From Magicicada septendecula (taxonomy: Eukaryota; Arthropoda; Insecta; Hemiptera; Cicadidae), in the NCBI GenBank assembly GCA_034769895.1, contig JAWRYS010000687.1, forward strand, positions 1-64,000: 64,000 nt of DNA. Reading direction: 5' to 3'. Below, in pieces: positions 59,838-64,000 of the stretch; positions within the stretch are counted from its first letter, which is position 1, and the number at the start of each line of letters is the position of its first letter. A program made the position numbers and the translations under genes. The notes beneath the pieces were generated by a model. It saw nothing but the letters and a program-made list of their open reading frames with translations, was not told the DNA's origin and searched no databases.

Positions 59838-60847
59838 GACGTCCTCTTCGAGTCCTGTAACTCAGTATTAACTGACGTGTTCTTAGGCTCTTGTATTGAT
59901 CCACAGAAGTTATTCCGCTTTTCTTCTTCTGCTTCACCTTTTTCATCCACTACTCTCCCAGGCACTTGTACTTCCTCTTGAACCTTTACAGTGTCCTTTT
60001 TCTCCGAATAGGAATAACGCCTTGGTACAGGCTCCCTACTTGCCGATGTTTGTTCCCTAATATAATTTCTTCTTCCCCTGTTAATTTCGTATTTCTTTGT
60101 TTTCTGTGCTGTAGCTGTTGTTACCGTCTTCACACTTGCCACCCCCTTGTAGCCTCCATTACTTCCGGAATATTCAGGCTTTCTAAACGTCTCTTGTGTT
60201 CTCCTCCAACCACCATGTTTTTCCTTTTTGGCTCTTCCTGATGAACCACTGGAGTATTGGACATCTGCGGCATCTCTTCCCCGGGACTCGTCAACCTCCT
60301 GGACCGTTCTTGAAACCACACACAGCCGTTCAAGGTCCGCAAAACAACGTGGACGGTCCGCGAATACTAAACGAGATCTCTCTTGGGGAGTCAGTCCTTC
60401 CAGAATCGCTTGTACCACTTCTGTCTCGGGCAACGCCAACCTTAACACCCGGGCAGCTTTCCGTATATCGTGCACGAAGTCCCCTAACGCCTCTCCGTTG
60501 GCCTGTAGGCGATAGAATCTTTCAAGCTTAAGCTGGGCACGTCGTCGAATGGGTAGGAAGAAGTTCAACACCTCCCCATGGAAAGCATCCACACTGTCAC
60601 CCCGACGCAGAGTGTTGGTGACCAACCCTGCCAATGAACCCCGGCAATACGGGTATATAAGGGACAAGACCTCCCCATCGGACACCCCCGGGAAATCTGC
60701 CAACTGCAGAACAAGATCTAAGAAAACTAGCAACTGCTCCTCATCTATTCCATCTAACACTGAAAGTTTCTGGAGAACTCCTGAAAGAGGGTGGGGCAAT
60801 TTCTGATAGCATACCGCCGCCAGAATTGCACAATTCAAAACAAACAA
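59792..60847 (-). CDS. ORF A, Gag-like capsid + PAM2 (unit 10)
   Basis: Intact copy with Ala138, Val145, Ala269 and a private Glu303Lys. PAM2 is unchanged. This unit has lost the LTR and primer-binding site, so any transcript must start from the upstream promoter at about 62563 or read through from unit 11. Confidence 0.72.
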   Translation of the reverse strand: MFVLNCAILAAVCYQKLPHPLSGVLQKLSVLDGIDEEQLLVFLDLVLQLADFPGVSDGEVLSLIYPYCRGSLAGLVTNTLRRGDSVDAFHGEVLNFFLPIRRRAQLKLERFYRLQANGEALGDFVHDIRKAARVLRLALPETEVVQAILEGLTPQERSRLVFADRPRCFADLERLCVVSRTVQEVDESRGRDAADVQYSSGSSGRAKKEKHGGWRRTQETFRKPEYSGSNGGYKGVASVKTVTTATAQKTKKYEINRGRRNYIREQTSASREPVPRRYSYSEKKDTVKVQEEVQVPGRVVDEKGEAEEEKRNNFCGSIQEPKNTSVNTELQDSKRTSWLNPDAAEFVPYRS

Positions 60848-62361
60848 TCATAAAACAAATCCCCACTAAACACCTAACACAAACATAACCTACAAAAACA
60901 TATTCACAAGAATCAGAAAAAACCCAATTACTGTCCTTCCTTTGAGCGACCCCCGGGTTCTCTAGCGCTGCGGAGACCTGGCCTAAAATAACTGACTGTT
61001 GTATCCTAGCGGATGTGGGAGCGCGCCAGCCTGTACTTAACCATGTGTGACAGGAATCAAACCTGCCTTAAACTGCATGAACGTGTGCCTGGCAAAAACT
61101 ATGTCCCCTTTTATCCCCCGAAAACAGCCTAAAAAAAGAAAACGAAACCCCCCCCAGCTCTTACATGTTAAACCAAAATGAAATTAAAATATAAACCCCG
61201 TTCTGAACCAGCCGGAACAGAACCCCGAACATGTGACATAAATTTTGTAGTAAGCATAGTAATGACTATTGGCTATATATGAAAATATTTAAGTGTAAAA
61301 AATCTCTAGCACGCTCCCCCAGTGCAGCACACAATTACAAACATCGTACTTAGTTTTATGAAGTTAAATTATTAAAGTCACATGATGTTCAGAATGAATG
61401 TTCAGCTGACACACCCTATAGTAGACTGTCTAGCCACGTGGGCACATGGTTTCAAAAGAAATTTAAACTGTGAATCAGGAGCACGGCAGGCCCGGCCAAC
61501 AAAAAATAAAAGAGTTCATATCACCTTAATTATGAGCATGTGCTTCATCTTGAGTGTGTTCACCAGACTCCCTCCTCCGAACAGGTGTGTGTATGATGGT
61601 TCATGGCTGATGAGGATGTCGTTATATCAGCGTCGACCAGCATCTCTGGCTTAGGCGAGAACCCTGGGAATTCATAAAAATTAGAAATGCTGTTCATGAA
61701 ATTTGTCCACCCAAGTTCCCAGGTAAATAACCTCAGAACGGGCCTTCAACCAACTCAAGATAAATGCACAAAGTTTCGGTTATTATTTCTTTGCAAATTG
61801 CTTAAAGAGTAGTAATGTCTACCATGGGATGATTAACTCAAAAAATAAAAAGATATTATTAAAAGGCATAGAGTAACAGTCACTTGCACGAGCTCTTAAC
61901 ACGCGCCGACAGAATCCAACAGGTTAGATTGCCACGTGGTGGCACAATTATTGCAATTTGCCAAAAAATGATCACATTCAAGGCACTCACAGTTGCACAC
62001 AACTAAAATATTAATAGTGTTTCCTCTAAGGGTGGTCTCACAAGTTTTTTTTACTGCCATAATTAATTAAGAAAACACGCGTGCCGTCTGTTGCCTGCAC
62101 GTGCACAATTCAACTCCATGCCTACGCACTGACTTTAGCTTATAATTTATATAACGCTCTATGCAACAATTACAGTGACTCTTATATTATAATAATCATA
62201 AAAAGAATATGAGCTGTCTATACTGAACGTTAAATAAATCTTTTAAGGCACACACTGCCCGGTCGCACCAAACCATTCGTCTTTCTCATACGGCTGCATA
62301 AATTTCGTTAATTAAATTTAATTATTTTTGACTCACACAATAAGATGCTATGATCACTTAC

Positions 62362-62604
62362 CGGGAAGTCTCGTAAATTTAGCCTGCCATCAGAGTAGAA
62401 GAAAGAACGGCGTAGTACAATCTGTTCGGATCAGGAGTCTGTTGTTTCTCTGAGTGCCGGTCTGTGACTGAATTCAGCAATTACGCTGCAACAAAAAGCC
62501 CCACTGGCCCATAGAATGCTCGCGCCGCTTCAACGGTGCCGTCCAAATTTCGTCGCTCTAACTGACCTTTGCGTTCGCGTTATTTTAAAATTAATTTTCT
62601 AAAA
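62362..62604 (-). promoter_or_regulatory. Candidate promoter and first exon (unit 10)
   Basis: Initiator +1 at 62563 and donor exon end at 62362. With the LTR deleted in this unit, this is the only candidate promoter for its ORFs. Confidence 0.4.
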
Positions 62605-63491
62605 CCTTCGACTGCCGGGTTAGGCAAACACCGGCACACCCCCACCCCGAAAAGGCAACCCAGTTGCCCCACACTTAAACACGGGAGAGTACCCTGCAGT
62701 GTACCCCCTTCTCAAAACAAGCTGGTGGACTTCGTGGTTATGGTGGCCCAGCAGCACTTGCTCTCAGGAGAACAGAGGAACCTCACAACTGCGTTCATTC
62801 CTCATGCGACCCTCTCCGCCATGCCAACCCCACGGGACCGCCCCAACACGTCACCCTCTCCGGTGACCATCACCTACTCACACCGGTCCCACTCACATAC
62901 TCGTCCTAAGACCAAACAAGGTATCTCCCACCTTGGTATGTGAGTGACCGCACTACCTCTCGTCCATCTCTTGGACCAACCAGCCACATGCACCAACAAG
63001 GCATCTCCATCCCTGCCATATGGCTGGCCCACATCCCTACACAAGGGCGGACGGCCCCGCTCAGCCAGACAGAGAGGACCGCACCAAGGGCACGCGAACA
63101 TTAATCTCAACTCTTACTCAACAAAACACCACGACTAGCAAGGGGGTTTTACTTCTCTACCGACGTCGATACACAACAAATACAATTCTCTCTCTCAACA
63201 AAAACACCCGGGAAACAACCGAAGAATGCGGCATGGCTCGACCTCTACACTTACCAAAAATCAAAATCAAACCACTATGAACAAGGAAACAACAGCACGC
63301 TATCACTCTCCATCATAACTCTCAGAACCAAAACAGGGAATACTGACGATCTCCAAGACCACGACAAATCTAAGGGCACTTTCCAACTCTCTAACTTTCT
63401 CTATGACAATCTTCCAGAACAGGGGAAACTGACAATCTCGAGGACCACAATCTAATCACTTCCGGGAAGTCTCTCTAAACTCCTTATTGAT

Positions 63492-63494
<3 letters not shown>

Positions 63495-63552
<58 letters not shown>
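63495..63552. repeat. Expanded poly(T) tract, 58 nt (unit 11)
   Basis: The same homopolymer as at the start of every other unit, but at least twice as long as any of them. It could be a true expansion or an assembly artefact. Confidence 0.9.
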
Positions 63553-63555
<3 letters not shown>

Positions 63556-63916
63556 AAGGGGAGGGGTAGGAAAATCGGGAAGATGAAATGGGGCAAGGAT
63601 CATTAAAGGGTCAATAGCTAGGAGTAAGGGTAAGGACCTGGTTCCCTCCGAAAAGGAAAATGACTGGAGAAAACCAAGCCTCGCGTGGGCAGGGGCGCAA
63701 CCCTGAAGTAGACGAACACCACTGGGACTGTGGGGAACATCTACCCGCTACCCGTTAACCTCTTCTGTGACGGACCTTGGGTACACGTTCCTTTCGGACT
63801 CCACTCTCTGAGAAACTATCTCGCGTTGAGGTGTACTGACTGGCTTCTTCGGAATCAGAATCAAGGCAACTTACCTCACTACTTTCACTCCGCTTTGGAT
63901 TATGCTCATCATCTAA

Positions 63917-64000
63917 CTACTCTACTTGTCTTTCTTCCAATCCTTCCTTCTTTTCCTCATCTTCTACAATTTCCCCTTCTTCGTCCACATAATCCAAATC
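63917..64000 (-). CDS. ORF B, partial (unit 11, runs off the window)
   Basis: Only the codons before the TAG at 63919-63917 are inside the window; the start lies beyond 64000. The same nonsense allele as units 8-10 is present. Confidence 0.45.
   Translation of the reverse strand, partial: DLDYVDEEGEIVEDEEKKEGLEERQVE

Larger units (their letters stand above)
58523..63456 (-). repeat. Tandem unit 10 (4934 bp, internally deleted)
   Basis: This copy lacks about 1.52 kb between the leader and the spacer (junction near 60985), corresponding to about 2456-3974 of unit 1. The LTR, primer-binding site, both (TA)n tracts and the 34-bp minisatellite are gone. ORFs A and B and the upstream promoter remain. 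The rest matches unit 7 most closely. Confidence 0.97.
63457..64000 (-). repeat. Tandem unit 11 (partial, cut by window end)
   Basis: Only the 3' end of the unit (minus-strand sense) is present. It holds the longest poly(T) tract of the window (58 nt, 63495-63552), the tail of ORF B and its TAG at 63919-63917. Confidence 0.95.

Noticed and set aside
1..64000. Ribosomal DNA, histone or snRNA cluster, or CRISPR array as the basis of the repeat
   Set aside because: No rRNA, histone or snRNA sequence is recognisable and monomers are 6.4 kb, far too long for CRISPR.

Overview
The window is one tandem array: ten complete head-to-tail copies of a ~6.45 kb unit plus the start of an eleventh. Nothing in it lies outside the array. 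The DNA is eukaryotic, since it has splice-site-like signals, an LTR with a tRNA primer-binding site, micro- and minisatellites, and no bacterial gene packing. The Gag type and an arthropod-style TCAGT initiator make an animal, most likely an arthropod, my best guess, at low to moderate confidence. Unit starts (set arbitrarily at the conserved CACTTCCGG) are 1, 6449, 13143, 19589, 26278, 32725, 39162, 45614, 52064, 58523 and 63457.

All apparent coding is on the minus strand, so each unit reads from high to low coordinates. In unit 1 the order is as follows. A CT-rich stretch (6448-5592) leads to a candidate TATA/initiator promoter and a 202-nt non-coding first exon ending in a strong splice donor (5555-5354). 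A 2.2 kb AT-rich spacer follows, with a 34-bp minisatellite, two (TA)n tracts and three CACGTG boxes. Next come a 226-bp LTR with TGTAAC/GTTACA ends (3190-2965), an initiator-Met-tRNA primer-binding site (2962-2945) and a ~630-nt leader. Then ORF A (2317-1263), a Ty3/gypsy-like Gag capsid with no zinc knuckle, ends in a near-perfect PAM2 motif (the poly(A)-binding-protein ligand). ORF B (1308-259), very acidic and of unknown function, overlaps ORF A by 46 nt in the -1 frame. A 3' segment ends in a variable poly(A) tract (poly(T) on +). There is no protease, reverse transcriptase, integrase or second LTR in any unit, so the unit is the 5' end of an LTR retrotransposon, or a captured gag gene, amplified as a satellite.

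ORF A contains no methionine codon in any copy. Either it starts at a non-AUG codon or it is a downstream exon. ORF B has an ATG in good context and a perfect AG|GTAAGT donor at codon 310 in phase 0. Phase-0 acceptors lie near the start of ORF A, so splicing from ORF B of one unit into ORF A of the next would give ORF A a start codon. This is a hypothesis that RNA data can test.

Ordinary array evolution is visible. ORF A is open in 7 of 10 units and frameshifted in units 1, 2 and 5. ORF B has a nonsense codon at position 296 in units 8-11. Units 2 and 4 share a 251-bp duplication of the promoter region. Unit 10 resembles unit 7 but has lost 1.5 kb including the LTR. Most between-copy differences I could see change amino acids, so intact frames here reflect homogenisation as much as selection.
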